Assembly (NCBI GenBank): GCA_958510875.1
Contig: OY294070.1
Coordinates: forward strand, 16,917,631-16,981,630
Source: Endomychus coccineus
Taxonomy: Eukaryota; Arthropoda; Insecta; Coleoptera; Endomychidae
DNA length: 64,000 nt
Direction of reading: 5' to 3'
Part shown: piece after piece, positions 44,801 to 59,800 of the stretch
Position numbering within the stretch: the stretch's first letter is position 1
Layout: the number at the start of each line of letters is the position of its first letter
The notes under the pieces: model-generated
Seen by the model: only the letters and a program-made list of their open reading frames with translations
Database searches by the model: none
Told to the model about the DNA's origin: nothing
Position numbers and translations under genes: made by a program

Positions 44801-47800
44801 AATTCCTACGAGATAACTAAATACGTTGTTCTCTGTGGGATTATCTTCTGTAGTCTTTGGGATTTGAGTAAATTATTAATCAAGTAGGAGCCTGTCACAA
44901 ATAAATTTTAAATTAATAATTTCGTGGAACGCCATTTTTCTACGAGAAGTTTGCTAGTTTTCATCAATAATTATTTAATTTTTTTGCTTTGAGACATTAT
45001 TTCAACATCCGTTTGAACTTTCATGGATTACTCAGTCCAACAACGTGTGTTTTGTGTAGAAACTTACATGAGAAGCAATTCGATAGAAGAAGTTAGGCGT
45101 GCATTCCGGCGTCAGTTTAATAACAACAATAGGGGTCACGCGCCAAATCGTAAAACTGTTAAGTTATGGGTTTGTCATTGGCGTGAAAATGATTCTGTAC
45201 AAAATTTGAAGAAGCCTGGACGTCGAAGAACAGTTCGTATATCAGAAAATATTGAACGAGTTAGAATTGCGTTTACGAGAAGTCCTAAAAGGTCTGCTAA
45301 TCGACAAACCCTTATCCTAGGAATATCGAAGGGAAGCTTAGATCGAATTCTTCAAAGGGATTTAAAATTTGATCCCTATAAATACCAAATGGTACAGCAC
45401 CTTAGCAATCAAGATAAAGAAGCAAGGTTAGCATTTTGTCAAGAATTTTTGGATTTACCTCAAGGAGCAATCCACAGTCTCCTAATGAACGACGAAGCAG
45501 AGTTTTTATTTGAACGGCATGGTCAATTAAAAGAATTTTAGATACTGGTCAAATGAAAATCCTCGTGAAATCTTCACACAGAACCTCCATAATCCAAAAG
45601 TTGTTGTGTGGTGTGGAGTAGGATCTTTTGGTATTATTGGCCCTTATTTTTTTTGAGGATGAAAATAACCGCGCTGTAACAGGAACATCCGAGCGCTACG
45701 TTAATATGCTAGACACATTTCTGATTCCAGGATCAAATAGACGAGGATTACTAAACAATGCCTTACTATTCCAACAAGATGGGGCAACAGCTTTATACCG
45801 CCAGAAACTCAATGAGGGTTCTGCGAGAAATGTTTAATGGTCGACTCATTTCTCGATTCGGAGATTTGCCTTGGCCTTCGAGGTCCCCCGACTTGACGGC
45901 ACCCCATTTTTTCCTGTGGTGGTATTTAAAAGCCATAGTGTTTGCGAGTCGTCCAGGTACAATCGAGGAACTGAAAGTCAAAATTCGTGAAGAAGTTGAA
46001 GGAATAGACGAAGGTTTGCTATGCCGTGAAATGAACCACTTTTTATCTAATATTGAAAAATGTGTTGAAGTTGGTGGAGGTCATTTAGAAGATTTTTGAA
46101 AGTTAGAATTAAATTAGCCAAATATTTAAAAGTTATCATAAATCCCAAAGAGTTAGCTGTAATTTAGTAAAATAAAAAGTTTGTTTTGTTAACTAAAAAA
46201 ATTTTAATTCAAATATTAAAATGGGTAGTCTATTATGGGGAACCCTGTACAAGTTGGTAGATTATTGTTCATATCAATTTTGATCATGTGAACCTATATA
46301 TAATCTTCTATAGCATACTGATGTATAAGTGATATTGATACGAGTAAATTTTATTTGTTATACTATGAAATAAAGAACTTACTGTAGCATCAAATATAAA
46401 CATATTTCTTATTGTATTGAATACTAGAAATAAATTATCTTCTTCGGAAAACCTACTTACATACATCGTGTTCTGTATTTTCAATTTGGCGAGATTGATT
46501 TTCGTTTCGCCAAGAAAATCGTGTCCATACTTGTCCTCATCGACTACGAGGATGTGGAGCGATCTCTTTATCAAATCCGTTTCGGTTATGTCGTAAAAAG
46601 TCAAATTCTCGTTAAATTCTGGATTACGCGTCTTATGAACAGTTTTGGTACGTAACCTGAAAATAAATAGATTTTACAGGATGTTTCATCGATGGTTGCC
46701 GAAAATGAAATAGAGATTCTAGAGTTCAATTAAAGGAGGTGTTTCATATAAAATTTTCGATCAGACGATTCCCTGACAAGTTACCCATAAAATGTCCCCC
46801 TGGATTCCCCGACCTGAACCCTATTCACTTCTGTTTTTAGGGTCGAAAGTATTGTATATGGTACGGAGATTAATAGTTAGGAAGAGCTTCAATAAAGAAT
46901 ACTCAACACCTTTCTTGGAATTAAAATTCACCATTTTCAAAATTTTTTGTATTTTTTTGTTTGGTCATCAACTTTGTTTGATTGTGGCTAAATTAAAAAC
47001 GAATAATTTGTAAACGGGTGTTTCTGTTGATTAACAAAATTAAAAAGTGCTTTACAGGTTGGATAATTATATTGAGATAATTATACAAAAAATTATTTGG
47101 CCCTCTAAAGGAGGTGTTATGCAAAAATACAATTATGATTTTTTGCAAGGAAACGGAACAAGGTATCAAAATTTTGGTGCAGAAAATTTTTTTTATATGG
47201 ATTGGGCTAAAAAAAACTCATTTAAACTTCAATGTTCAAGGGACCATAACTTTTTAAGGAATGATCTGATAGAAAATTTTTATATGAAAGTGCCCCCTTG
47301 AACTCTAGAATCCCCAATTCCACTTCTCATAACTATTTCTGGAACATTCTGTATTAGATACCATGAATGATACCGTTCCAATCACTTTTCTATATCTAAA
47401 TGCTAACCGACAATACTTTTGATGGGGTTAAGCTCTAAAACTAGCTTTGACTGTGTATGTTCATACAAGCTACATTCTGATAGCAAAACGTACGTGAATA
47501 GACTATTTTACGGCAAATTTATAGCAATGGAATATTTACCTGGTTGAAGTCTTGGATGTTGGCAAAATGTTCAGCTTACAGTACGGGTCTGAAAGGCCAT
47601 TTATATCCATGGGAATCAAATTTTTCGCTCTGTATACCGTACAGTGTAGAGTAAAATTAAGCGGGTCGTATGTCAAGGATAGATCCATGGTTCCTAACGA
47701 TAAGTCCATCGCTTTGTGATCTTCAACAGGATTCTGGAAGGGATTTTTTTTAAATCTTCAACGCTGTAGTCAATAAGAATCATTGATCGCGCAAAAAAAA

Positions 47801-50800
47801 AATTGGATTCACGTATGAATAAAAAAAAATAACAACAACAAAACAACAATTGGACAAGATATAAAAAAATCTTGGGTAAATTTCAAGCTACATCTTTTGC
47901 CTTCCACAGTCATATCGGCATACGTCTGTGAGCATATTTTCTAGAGATGCCACGAATATTCGGCTACCATTCGGTATTCGGCCTATTCGGCCACTTTTTT
48001 ATTATTCGGTAATCGGCCGAATACCGAATGGTATTCACCCGTTCAATAACGAATACCAAATTATGTAAAAAAAACTCGTAATAAATATTACTCAGAACCA
48101 TCTTTATTTTATTGAAAAATTAGCATATTTAATACCTAAAATCTATCAGTGGTAAATTATGATGAATGAAAACGATTTTTTCAGCATTTGTTGATAGCAA
48201 ACGATAGCACTTTTCCTCATAAATTATTTCTGCTTCCGAAAATAACCGCTCACTATATACACTGCTACCGGGAGATGATAAATAAATCTTAGCAAATTCT
48301 GCTAGGCTTGGATACTGTTTTGCGTTTGCTGACCACCACTTGTAAGGGTCTGCTGTTCGATCTAGGCGAACGGTTTTCATGTAAAAACTAATTTCATTTG
48401 CAATTGAACTTTTCTGTTCCAATATATTTTCATCTGTGTGCATATTTTCTTTAGCTGCTTCCTCAAAACAGTTACAGAAACTGTGGTGTATCTCAATGGT
48501 TTTATCATTTTCATTGATATTTCTTTTCTTTCGAAATGGAGATGATTCATCATCGGTGCTACTAGACTCATCACAACTCTTTCTCAGAGCTTCTAAAAGA
48601 ATTTTTTGTTTTGCTCTTTGTGTTTGAACTAATCCCAGAAAACTAGTTTTGAAACGCGGGTCAAGAAAAGTGGCAACCATTTGTCTTTCTCATTAAAGTT
48701 GAAGCGCGCTTCCAGTTCAGCCTGTAGTGAAGATCTCATGCTCAATAATTTTGGTGTTCTCTTTCCTGTTTCTTCCTTTCCCAGATATTTTAATAACGTG
48801 ACAACATGTGGAATCACCTCAGAAATGCAGGAATTACTTAAGCTGGTTATTTTTGTAATCTCTTCGAACGGTTTGAGGAGTTTGATACATTGTTCCATTA
48901 ACTCCCATTGAGCAGGTGTTAAATTTTTTAAAAACTCATGATCAGTTATGTACAAAGAGACCGCTCGCTTTTGTTCTAATAATCGCTCCATTAAATAGTA
49001 TGTTGAATTCCAGCGTTTGCTTACATCTTGTACTAATTGGTGGTCTGGCAATTTAAGTTCTTGACGAATGTATTTCAGCTTTTCTTGTGCTATACCATAG
49101 TGGTTGAAATGGGTTACAATTCGTCTTGCAGCAGCTACCATCTCTGTTATTTCCGATTGAGACTTTAGTGATTCCTCGACAGCCCGTTGTAATAAATGAA
49201 TAAAACACTTGGCAGAATCATATTCTGCGTCTCGTACACCTTTTATCGTATTGGCTCCACTGTCATGGACAAGAAAATGGATCTTGCTATGTGAAATATT
49301 CCATCTTTCTGCAATAGTATTGAGTTCTTTTGCGATGTTGGTACCAGTATGTGAACCAGCAAACGGCTTCATCGCTAAAACGCCATGTTCAAGAATAAAA
49401 TCTGGAGATATCCAATGCACAGTAAAACTTAAGAAACTCTGGTTTTTGTGCTGGCATGTCCACATATCAGATGTCACGGATACTGCTGTTGCTCGTGAAA
49501 TACCAGCTTCGATTTTAGAGCAAATTCTATTATATATATCGGGAATAATTTTCTCAGTCATGTAAGTGCGACCAGGGATTTTGTATTGGGGTACCGCCCT
49601 TTCCATAAGCCTGTTAAAGCCGACTCGTTCAACAAGTGATAATGGTTCGTTGTCTAAGGCAATCATTTCACCGATTAAATAATGATATTTTATTGATTTC
49701 GGATCATTAATATCCCAAAGCAATTTCCTTTCAGTTGTTTCCTTCAGAGTTAACTGTTTATTTTTTGACGTACCTGGTACTGCTATCTTAAAGTCGGTAG
49801 GAGTGTGAGTACACTCATTTTTGCTGCCACTTGTCGATGGAGCTGCAGTTAACATAGCGTACTGCTCAGCATGTTTGTTTTGAAGGTGATTCTTCAAAGA
49901 AGTTGTTGCTGGAAACAAAAAACAAACAATAATTAAACAATGAAAAACTAATTTCAAAAAATGAAACTTTCAAACTAGTGATTAATTTAATTTAAACTTG
50001 CATTTTTCTGGCGTCCCTTCTGCTTTTGACTTGCAAACAGAATAAGTATATAATTTATAAAATGTATGGGTACTATTTAAAATAGGTTTTATTTATATCA
50101 AATTTGTCGACGTCTGAATTAAAGTACCTACAGTGCAAATCACAAGGAATACAAAAATTACAAGCAATTAGGTAAATAATTAAAATAACTAAAATAGTTT
50201 TACTTAATTATAACGTACGTAATAATTTTACTTACTTGCTTTCTTTCCTACTCCACCACGCGAGATCTTGCTGTGACACAGCAAACAAACTGCCAGCTTA
50301 TTGTCTTCACCACAAATTTTATAATATTCCCAAATAGGTGATTTTTTATTAAATGAAGCCATTTCATAAAACTTTCCGCGAACAAACAGTGATATTTTAT
50401 AAGATATACGCACTATAAGTAATTTAATTTGATGTAACAATCAACAAATAATGCGTGTTGTGACGCGACCTACTCGCAAATGAAACAAATTCTCCCACGG
50501 CGTAGTTACCGAAAGAACTTCAATGATGCAGGTCGGAACCTGTCGCCCGCGAAATATACTAAGCGTCGCCGAATATTCGTCGGCCGAATATTCGGCGCTT
50601 CGGCCGAGATCCTTGCCGAATATTCGGTATTCGGTATTCGGCAAAATCACTATTCGTGTCATCTCTAATATTTTCTTGCAGCTCCTTCTAAAATCTGGAG
50701 GGATGGTTCCACTTTTATTGGAGCTCCAAGTGTAGCTATGGAAGTACTTTTCATAGCTCCCGTGGCCGTACCAATAACGATGAGCTTTCTCAGATGCTCC

Positions 50801-53800
50801 AAGCCCAATTTAGTCGTTCTGAGCTCTGTTTTTTTCACCACACCACTCGGCCCTATATCAACCTCGGCTTAACTATGGCTTCGAAGACCCACATTATGGT
50901 GTTTGAGTTGAGGTTCAAGTTGTGGTCAATAGCTTTCCGGCACAGCCACATAACAGCAGTGAATTTGCGGCACTGTTGTTCTAGTTGTGGTTCCCATAGT
51001 CTAAGATGACTCCTAGGTATTTAGCTTGGTCGCTGATTTGTATTCACCTGACATGCTAATCAGTTCTCTGGTAAGTACTATCTTGTACTTCTTAGTGAAA
51101 ACTACAATTGTTATTTTCTTTGGGTTAATCCCTTTTGTCACTGCACCATGATTGTATTAGTACATCAGAGTACTAAATAGGTAAGTTATGCTAAACAATT
51201 ATACAGGGTGTCCTCGAACTGCGTGGCCAAAATAAAGCCGAAGATTCTTTGATTCGGAAAAAAGTTGATGAGCCTTTTTACTTTTGCCTCAAATGTCTTG
51301 TTTACCCGGTAGAGGGCTTCAAAATTGCAAAAAATAATTTTGTTTTTTCGGTATAACGTGAGAACGTGATGAAGAACTTTTACAATATTCAGCAGGTGAG
51401 TTACTGTCAATAATGGCCATTTTTGAGAGTGGAGCACAGAGCCTTAGAGACCATAGAAATGGCTCAAACTTGAGGATGTAACGGGAAAAGTGTCCAGAAC
51501 TTTTTTGTGGTCAATGTAATTCACTCGATATTTTTTATGTAGATAGCTTATCTAATTTGAAAACTATTTTTACTCTTGGAAAATTTTGATAAAATCAATG
51601 GATTAGCTTGAAAAAATTAATTTTCGAGTCTCTGCAATTTTGGCTTACTAATTTTACTTGATTAAAATACCTTAGTTGCCTTTGCTTTTCTAATGTCATT
51701 TTGGCATTTGAAGAATTTATTCTCAAAACTGTCAGTTTTTACTTTGCTTTCCGTAAAAATTTTATAAAATTATGGCTCAAAATTTCACTAACACTGAAAT
51801 GGTTGATATGTTATTCATTTATGGACTTTGTCGTTGCAATGGCCGGAGAAGGGGAAGATATCCGCATCGCAGAATTCCAAATCGGCAAACCTTCGCGAAA
51901 CTGGCAAATTTGAAGCAAATTGCAGAGAAACTGGACGCAGACGGACAAGAAGGACGTTAGAGCTCGAAGAAGCGATACTGGAAGCGGTTGAAACTGAACC
52001 TGGGATAAGCACACTACGTTTGGGACTTCCTATTGGAGCCTCAAAATCATCAGTTCATAATGTACTGAAAGAAGAACTGTTGCATCCCTATCATATTAAA
52101 ACAGTTCAAGACTTATTGCCCATGGATCCAGGTCATCGGCTAGATTTCTGTCGGCTTATTGTCCAAAGACAAAACGCAAACCCCAATTTTTGTAGAAGAA
52201 TTCTGTTCACGGACGAAGATACTTTCACGAGATGTGGTCTTTTTAACCTCCATAATGAACATTTCTATGCTGATTAAAATCCTCATGAAACGGAAGTTAC
52301 ATATTTTCAGAATCAAACTAAAATCAATGTTTGGGTTGGAATTGTGGATAACTTTATTATTGGCCCTACCGTTATACCCGATCGATTGAACGGGGAGAAC
52401 TACTTGAACTTTTTTGAACAAAGGCTACTTGAACTGTTGGAAGATTTGCCATTACACATTCGTCGTGGCCTGGTTTATCCATGATGGTGCACCTCCTCAT
52501 TTCACATTAGCTGTGAGGCGACATTTGAATGCGGAATATCCAGATCGCTGGATAGGTAGAGGACACGATGCACCAATGAACTGGCCAGCCCGCTCCCCTG
52601 ATTTGACGCCCTGCGACTTCTTTCTATGGGGCGCTTTGAAGTCGAAAGTTTATGCAGCTCCAGTAAACACACGAGAGGAATTGTTGCAACGAATTAATCA
52701 TGAAGCGGATTTATTGAAGAATGATCCTGAAGTACTAGCCAGAGTTCAATCCAATTTCTTGAAACGAATTAATTTGTGTATTCAGGAAAATGGGCAACAT
52801 TTCGAACAATTGATGCCTTAGCGATTTCCCAAAAAGTTTTGTTGTTTCTTTTAATTTAGCATTTGTTTTTCCTAAATAATCACATCGTTTCCCCATTTCT
52901 ATTGTTTTTATTATTCGTGTTTTACCGAGATATTAACCATTTCAGTGTTAGTGAAATTTTGAGCCATAATGTTATGAAATTTTTACGGAAAGCAAAGTAA
53001 AAACTGACAGTTTTGAGAATAAATGCTCCAAATGCCAAAATGACATTAGAAAAGCAAAGGCAACTAAGGTATTTTAATCAAGTAAAATTAGTAAGCCAAA
53101 ATTGCAGAGACTCGAAAATTATTTTTTTGAAGCTAATCCGTTGATTTTATCAAAATTTTCTAAGAGTAAGAAAATTTTTCAAATTAGATAAGCTATCTAC
53201 ATAAAAAATATAGAGTGAATTACATCGACCACAAAAAAGTTCTGGACACTTTTCCCGTTACATCCTCAAGTTTGAGCCATTTCTATGGTCTCTAAGGCTC
53301 TATGCTCCGCTCTCAAAAACGGCTATTATTGACAGTAACTCACCTGCCAAATATTGTAAAAGTTCTCCATCACGTTCTCAAGTTATACCGAAAAAACCAA
53401 ATTATTTTTGCAACTTTGAAGCCCTCTACCGGCTAAACAAGACACTTGAGGCAAAAGTAAAAAGGCTCATCAAATTTTTTTCGAATCAAAGAATCTTCGA
53501 TTTTATTTTAGCCACGCAGTTCGAGGACACCCTCCAAAAATACATAGTTAACGGGATGACAAGCCCTGTATGTTTCTACAAACTGAACGAATCACCCTCT
53601 TAAAAAACAATAATTTCCAACAGATTATTTTTCATTAACTTCGGTAAACCTTATCGTAATAATGTTTCCACTCCATCCTGAGAAACCTTAAAAACGTACT
53701 TGGTAAACTTTCACCCTTTGTGGAAACCACTCGTTCCACTATTCAATTTCTTTTATAAATAATGATTCCAGTAATATACAGCTTCAGGGAATGTTTCCTG

Positions 53801-56800
53801 CTAATAAAACATGGAAACCGCCAATATCTCAAGCTGCAACTTGAGCCTATTGCTACCAAGTGGAGTAATAATTTCCAATAAGAATCCTGATCTCATTACT
53901 TGAAGGATGTCTGGTTGCTTATTTCATCTGCAAATAGACTCTGCAATTCGATAGGGAATCCAGTTCCTCGAGCTCTGTGATCTGGTTGTTAAAATAAATT
54001 GCTCATTAAAGGCGGCTCAATAACTTCATAAATACACCGGCCTTGCCATATCTAATTCAAATTAGCTGGATGTAACCTTTGATATCTAAGAACGATTTTT
54101 TATTTTCAGAAAAATCTAATTAAGATTTACAGTTTGGCGGTACGTTTCGCCAAATATTACTTATATCTGAGGAAAGTACGATGCTGTTCATAAAGTTATT
54201 TCAGATTTGATGGATAGGAATGATGAATATTATTTTCTTCTCCTCACCCAATGAGAACAAGTTAATACGGAGTTGTTTTACCTTAAATACACTGCTAGAA
54301 AGGCTGCAAGTGCTTGGAGATATTCTATCGTTCGTTCTGCTATCGCTCCATTGCCATTCGTTCATCGATCTACTGGCCATAGACTCGCGTCTCGACGTTT
54401 CGGATCCTTCGAAGGAAACATCGGTTTTTCCGTCGGTCGCTCCTTCTTCCCATGTTTTACCGTCGCTCAGTGTCGATGAACTCGGATAGGGTTTCAACAA
54501 ATCAACTTCTTTCGAACTCTGAGATTCGTTAGAACTCGTTTGCCTTAAAACAGGTTGACAAACGTAAGTATACATAACATGAAGACGATGAGGAATGTAT
54601 GCCTAATTAGGTAGGGTTGAATGTAAAAGTTTTACATGGAATATAATGGTTTGGTACAGGAAGATGACTAGAAACTAGTTATTTGATTTGCAATGCTCAT
54701 AGTTTTTATATCATTTTATTCTAATAGTGATATCTAAAGTGGAACCTTCAGTTTCCCTGGATGCTCAGGTTACCGTTTTCCAGGCAGAGGTCTGTGCAAT
54801 CCGAAACTATGCTCTGGAAAATTTGGAATTAAACTAACGGATTTACATCTGTACCAGCAGTTGAGTGGCCATGGGCGAGCTTCGCCCTACTGGACTGATT
54901 CTAGGCTTTTCTAGGAATGCAGGATGACCCTTGCTGAATTAGCCAGAGCCAGACTAATTGGTCGGTATGACTTGGGCGTCGTGTCATTTGGTCTACCCAC
55001 CTTGGGTATATAAATCATTCTCCTTTTTTGCCACCCAGTAGGTATGTGTCGAATAGCTATGTAAGCCTTAAATATTCTCCATAGGAATGGAATTAGAATT
55101 TACTGCCCCTTTTGAAGTAGGATGGGGTATATCTCATCATCTCCTGGAGATTTGTATCATTGCCCACCTAATTCTATTTGGCCTTGTTATTCAAGCAGGT
55201 AGCCTCCATTGTAAGGCATTTGGTCTTTTTGACTTGCCTTGCGGACAGTTCACCGCTACGGGGTTATTTATAATTGGTGCGGCCGGAAAATTTGCTTCTA
55301 TGAGCATCTGCATGCTTTCCTCAAAAGTTTTTGTGTAGGTATCATCGTCCTTTTTCAGGAATCCTACTTGATTTACAGTACCTTCCTTCGCAAGCACTTT
55401 GTGGGTTCTAGAACATGTGGGGGTATGCATCACCACTTCACAGAACGTCTTCCACGAGTGCCTTTTTGCTTTTATGATCTCTTTGTTGTACTGCGTAAGT
55501 GTAGCTCCAAATTCAGTTCAGTCTTGGTCGGTTTTGGCTTTATTTTAAAAAAAATGGCACAATATTCGATTCTTGGAACTTTAGATTAATTGAAACAAAG
55601 ATACTTTGTGTAAATATTGACCTTGAAGTATTAGCAAAATTCCTACCATTAAACAAATAATGCTATGATAAATTTCAAAAAAATGTTTTGCAGAAACACT
55701 TTGGAATGTTTATTGATACATTATTTAATTATTAAGTTACATATTTTTCATTAGTAATTAATTAGTTAATCAGTTAATTAAAAAGGAAAACAGATGTATT
55801 ATTAAAATCGCAGTTTTTAATTTTAAAAATTAAATAATAATAGATTTATTAATATAGAAAGTATTAAAATGTATGCCGTTTAACAAATAATGCCATAAAA
55901 AATTTAAAAAATGTTTGCCAGAAACGCTTTGGTATGTTTATTTATATATTAATAATTATCAAGTTTCATATTTTCATTCGTAAATATAAATTATTTAGTA
56001 ATATCATTTAAACAGTTCAAATAATAAAGTTTTTATAATTTTATTAATAAAAATCTACGTTTATTCATTGACCTAATTAGAATAAAGTTTTTATTTTATT
56101 TATACTTATATTATATTTTTATTTAATTTACATGTCATTTTTTATCAGTTAATTGAAATTTAAAAAATGTCATTATTAAAACCGCAGTATTCAACTTTAA
56201 AAATTAAATAAAATTAGATTTATTAATGTAGAAAGTATTAGCAAAATTTCTCCCGTTAAACAAATAATGCTATAATAAATTTTAAAAAAATGTTTGGCAG
56301 AAACGCTTTGGAATGTTTATTTATATACTAATAATTATTGAGTTACATATTTTTCATTAGTAATTAACTAGTTAATCAGTTAATCTGCTAATTAAAAGGC
56401 AAAAAAAATTATTATTAGAATCGCAGTTTTCAATTTTAAAAATTAAATAAAAATATATAGATAGATATTGATATAGAAAGTATTAAAATGTATGACGTTC
56501 AACAAATAATACTATAATAAATTTAAAAAATGTTTGCTCCAAACGCGTTGGAATATTTATTTCCATATTAATAATAAGTTTCATATTTTCATTAGTAAAT
56601 ATATATTATTTAGTGATATCTTACGTTATGTAACTTCAACATGTTCGTATACAAATTATAGAAATTGTAAACATTGCGATGTGCGTACTATATTGAAATG
56701 TATCAATGAAATCTTAAAATGATAGTCTTCGCATGTATTTAAACGGCGGTCGTAATTGAATTAAATCTTCTCATCAGGAGCACAGTTTTATTATTAACAC

Positions 56801-59800
56801 TTTTTTTTTGAGAGAAATCGTCTGAATTCGGTTTTTCAAAATATCTAGTAGGTGATGAACTTTTTCAAAAATCAGAACAGTGCATTTTTCAGTAACGTGG
56901 TAGAAAACCAGCTTTACCATTTTCAATCATTTTGGTACATACAACAAAAAGAACTGAATAACACTTACCTGAAGTTAGACATGGGATGATGTGACTGCTC
57001 TAAATGGAAATTTATTTCTGCGAAAACAACCAGATATTAATAACCTTGTATCTTTCAGTGCACATCCAAAACTGAACGGTGTAGTGTTTACGTGCTCTTC
57101 AAATTTTGCCATGAATATAGAATATCGGTTATATTAAATATTTGCGTGGGAAAACTGTCATCTGTATAATAATAATTATAGATGATGGCGAACTGGGGCC
57201 TCCATGTCGGTTACACTTTCGAGTGGGCTGTCATTAAATTGCTTTTAATAAATCGGGCATTAATTCATATCCATTAAGTATCAGTTTAGAAAGAGTTTCC
57301 CCAAAAACTTTAGTTCATCGTTAGTTGTAATTAATATTATATAAATAGAACAAAATGGTTGTTGAATGTAATCATGTCAGAGCAGTATGATAACAGTTTC
57401 CCATAATATAAATTGAATCTGTATCGATAAAGACATTTTATCTTCCATAAACATGAAGCCACAAACAAATCAAATAAGCCCGATAGGATTTGTTCAATCG
57501 TTTCTTTTGAAATAGTTGCACAAAGGAATGAGTAAACATTATTTCATCTTCATTATGTTTCAATAACACTATAAATAAAAAACAATCACCCTTAAACACT
57601 TACAATACTATACTGTGGACCTTTCAGCTACAAGTAACCATCATCAGAGTAAAACAGATTAGAAACCAATATGTTGCTATTTTACTACTTTCTGGAATTA
57701 TATGGATTACCACCTCTAATATTGGTTACTAGGTACCATCTTTTATGAGGTTAATATCAAGGAAAAGAAGCTGCTTATCTGTTTCTATTTCCAGACGAAT
57801 TTGAGTGAATCAAATTGGCTATAATATACTTATAATGGCGAAAATATCATCGACATTTCTATGCCAGACATTTGTTTTAAAGGAGGTTTCATGTTGATTT
57901 GAAGAAATATAGAAATAAAAAGGGTGGATTGCCCATTGCACACCCGATTGTTGCTTTATACTGGTTTACCCATTTTATATTATTAATAAATTCCCTACGA
58001 GATAACTGAATAGGTTGTTCTCTGTGGGATTATCTTCTGTAGTCTTTGGGATTTAAGTGAATTATTAATCAAGTAGGCGCCTGTCACGAATAAATTTTAA
58101 ACTAATAATTTCGTGGAACGCCATTTTTCTACGAGAAGTTTGTTAGTTTTCATCAATAATTATTTAATTTTTTTGCTTTCAGACATTATTTCAACGTCCG
58201 TTTGAACTTTCATGGATTACTCAGTCCAACAACGTGTGTTTTGTGTAGAAACTTACATAAGAAGCAATTCGATAGAAGAAGTTAGGCGTGCATTCCGGCG
58301 TCAGTTTAATAACAACAATAGGGGTCACGCGCCAAATCGTAAAACTGTTAAGTTATGGGTTCGTCATTGGCGTGAAAATGGTTCTGTACAAAATTTGAAG
58401 AAGCCTGGACGTCGAAGAAAAATTCGTACACCAGAAAATATTGAACGAGTTAGAATTGCGTTTACCAGAAGTCCTAAAAGGTCTGCTAATCGACAAACCC
58501 TTATCCTAGGAATATCGAAGGGAAGCTTAGATCGAATTCTTCAAAGGGTTTTAAAATTTCATCCCTATGAATAACAAATGGCACAGCACCTTAGCAATCT
58601 AATGACCGACGAAGCAAATTTTTATTTGAACGGCATGGTCAATGAACAGAATTTTAGATACTGGTCAAATAAAAATCCTCGTGAAATCTTCACACAGAAC
58701 CTCCGTAATCCAAAAGTTGTTGTGTGGTGTGGAGTAGGATCTTTTGGTATTATTGGCCCTTATTTTTTTGAGGATGAAAATAACCGCGCTGTAACAGTAA
58801 CATCCGAGCGCTACGTTAATATGTTAGAGAAATTTCTCATTCCAGAATTAAATAGACGAGAATTACTAAACAATGCCTCACTATTCCAACAAGATGGGAC
58901 AACAGCTCATACCGCCAGAAACTCAAAGAGGGTCCTGCAAGAAATGTTTAATGGCCGACTCATTTTTCGATTCGGAGATTTGCCTTGGCCTTCGAGGTCT
59001 CCCGACTTAACTGCACCCGATTTTTTCCTGTGGGGATATTTAAAAGCCAAAGTGTTTGCGAGTCGTCCAGGTTTGGAGGATTGGACGAAGGTTTGCTACG
59101 CCGTGTAATGAACCACTTTTTATCTAATATTGAAAAATGTGTTGAAGTTGGTGGAGGTCATTTTTAAAAGTTAGAATTAAATTAGCCAAATATTTATAAG
59201 TTATCATAAATCCCAAAGAGTTAGCTGTAATTTAGTAAAATAAAAAGTTTGTTTTGTTAATTAAAAAAATTTTAATTCAAATATTAAAATGGGTAGTCTA
59301 TTATGGGGAACCCAGTAGTAGGTTTTGTTAAAAGTGAAAAACTTCTACTCCGTACAATCATAAAAACGTAAGAAATACGCATATTGGACAGTTTTATTCG
59401 GATATTGATATTTGAAAGCAATTCCTTCAGAATGTTATTGACTCAGGGATTGGTTACTTGTAAATAGTGGAACATCAAATGATGTGAACATGAAATGAAA
59501 AACTTGTGTGTTTTTGGATTTGATTTTCCTGGAGAACGGTAAGTAACGAGATAGGCAACACCAACAAAGTTTAAGGTCTATAAGTCGACATAAAAGGTGT
59601 TGGCTACTACCTTTTAGAATTGTGAGGGTATTATTCTTATAAACTTGGAAGAACACAATACCCAATTAACGGGGCATATAATGCAACACTATTGCCCGAA
59701 ATACGACAAAATATTCGGTACAAAAGACGTGGAAAGCTGACAGGTCTAGATTTTTTGCCGCTGCCTCAGTATTTTCGCTTTAGTGGTTATGTAATACAGA

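Noticed and set aside
49209..49565. 118-codon plus-strand frame inside the hAT
   Set aside because: Antisense to the hAT transposase core, which carries all the family motifs.
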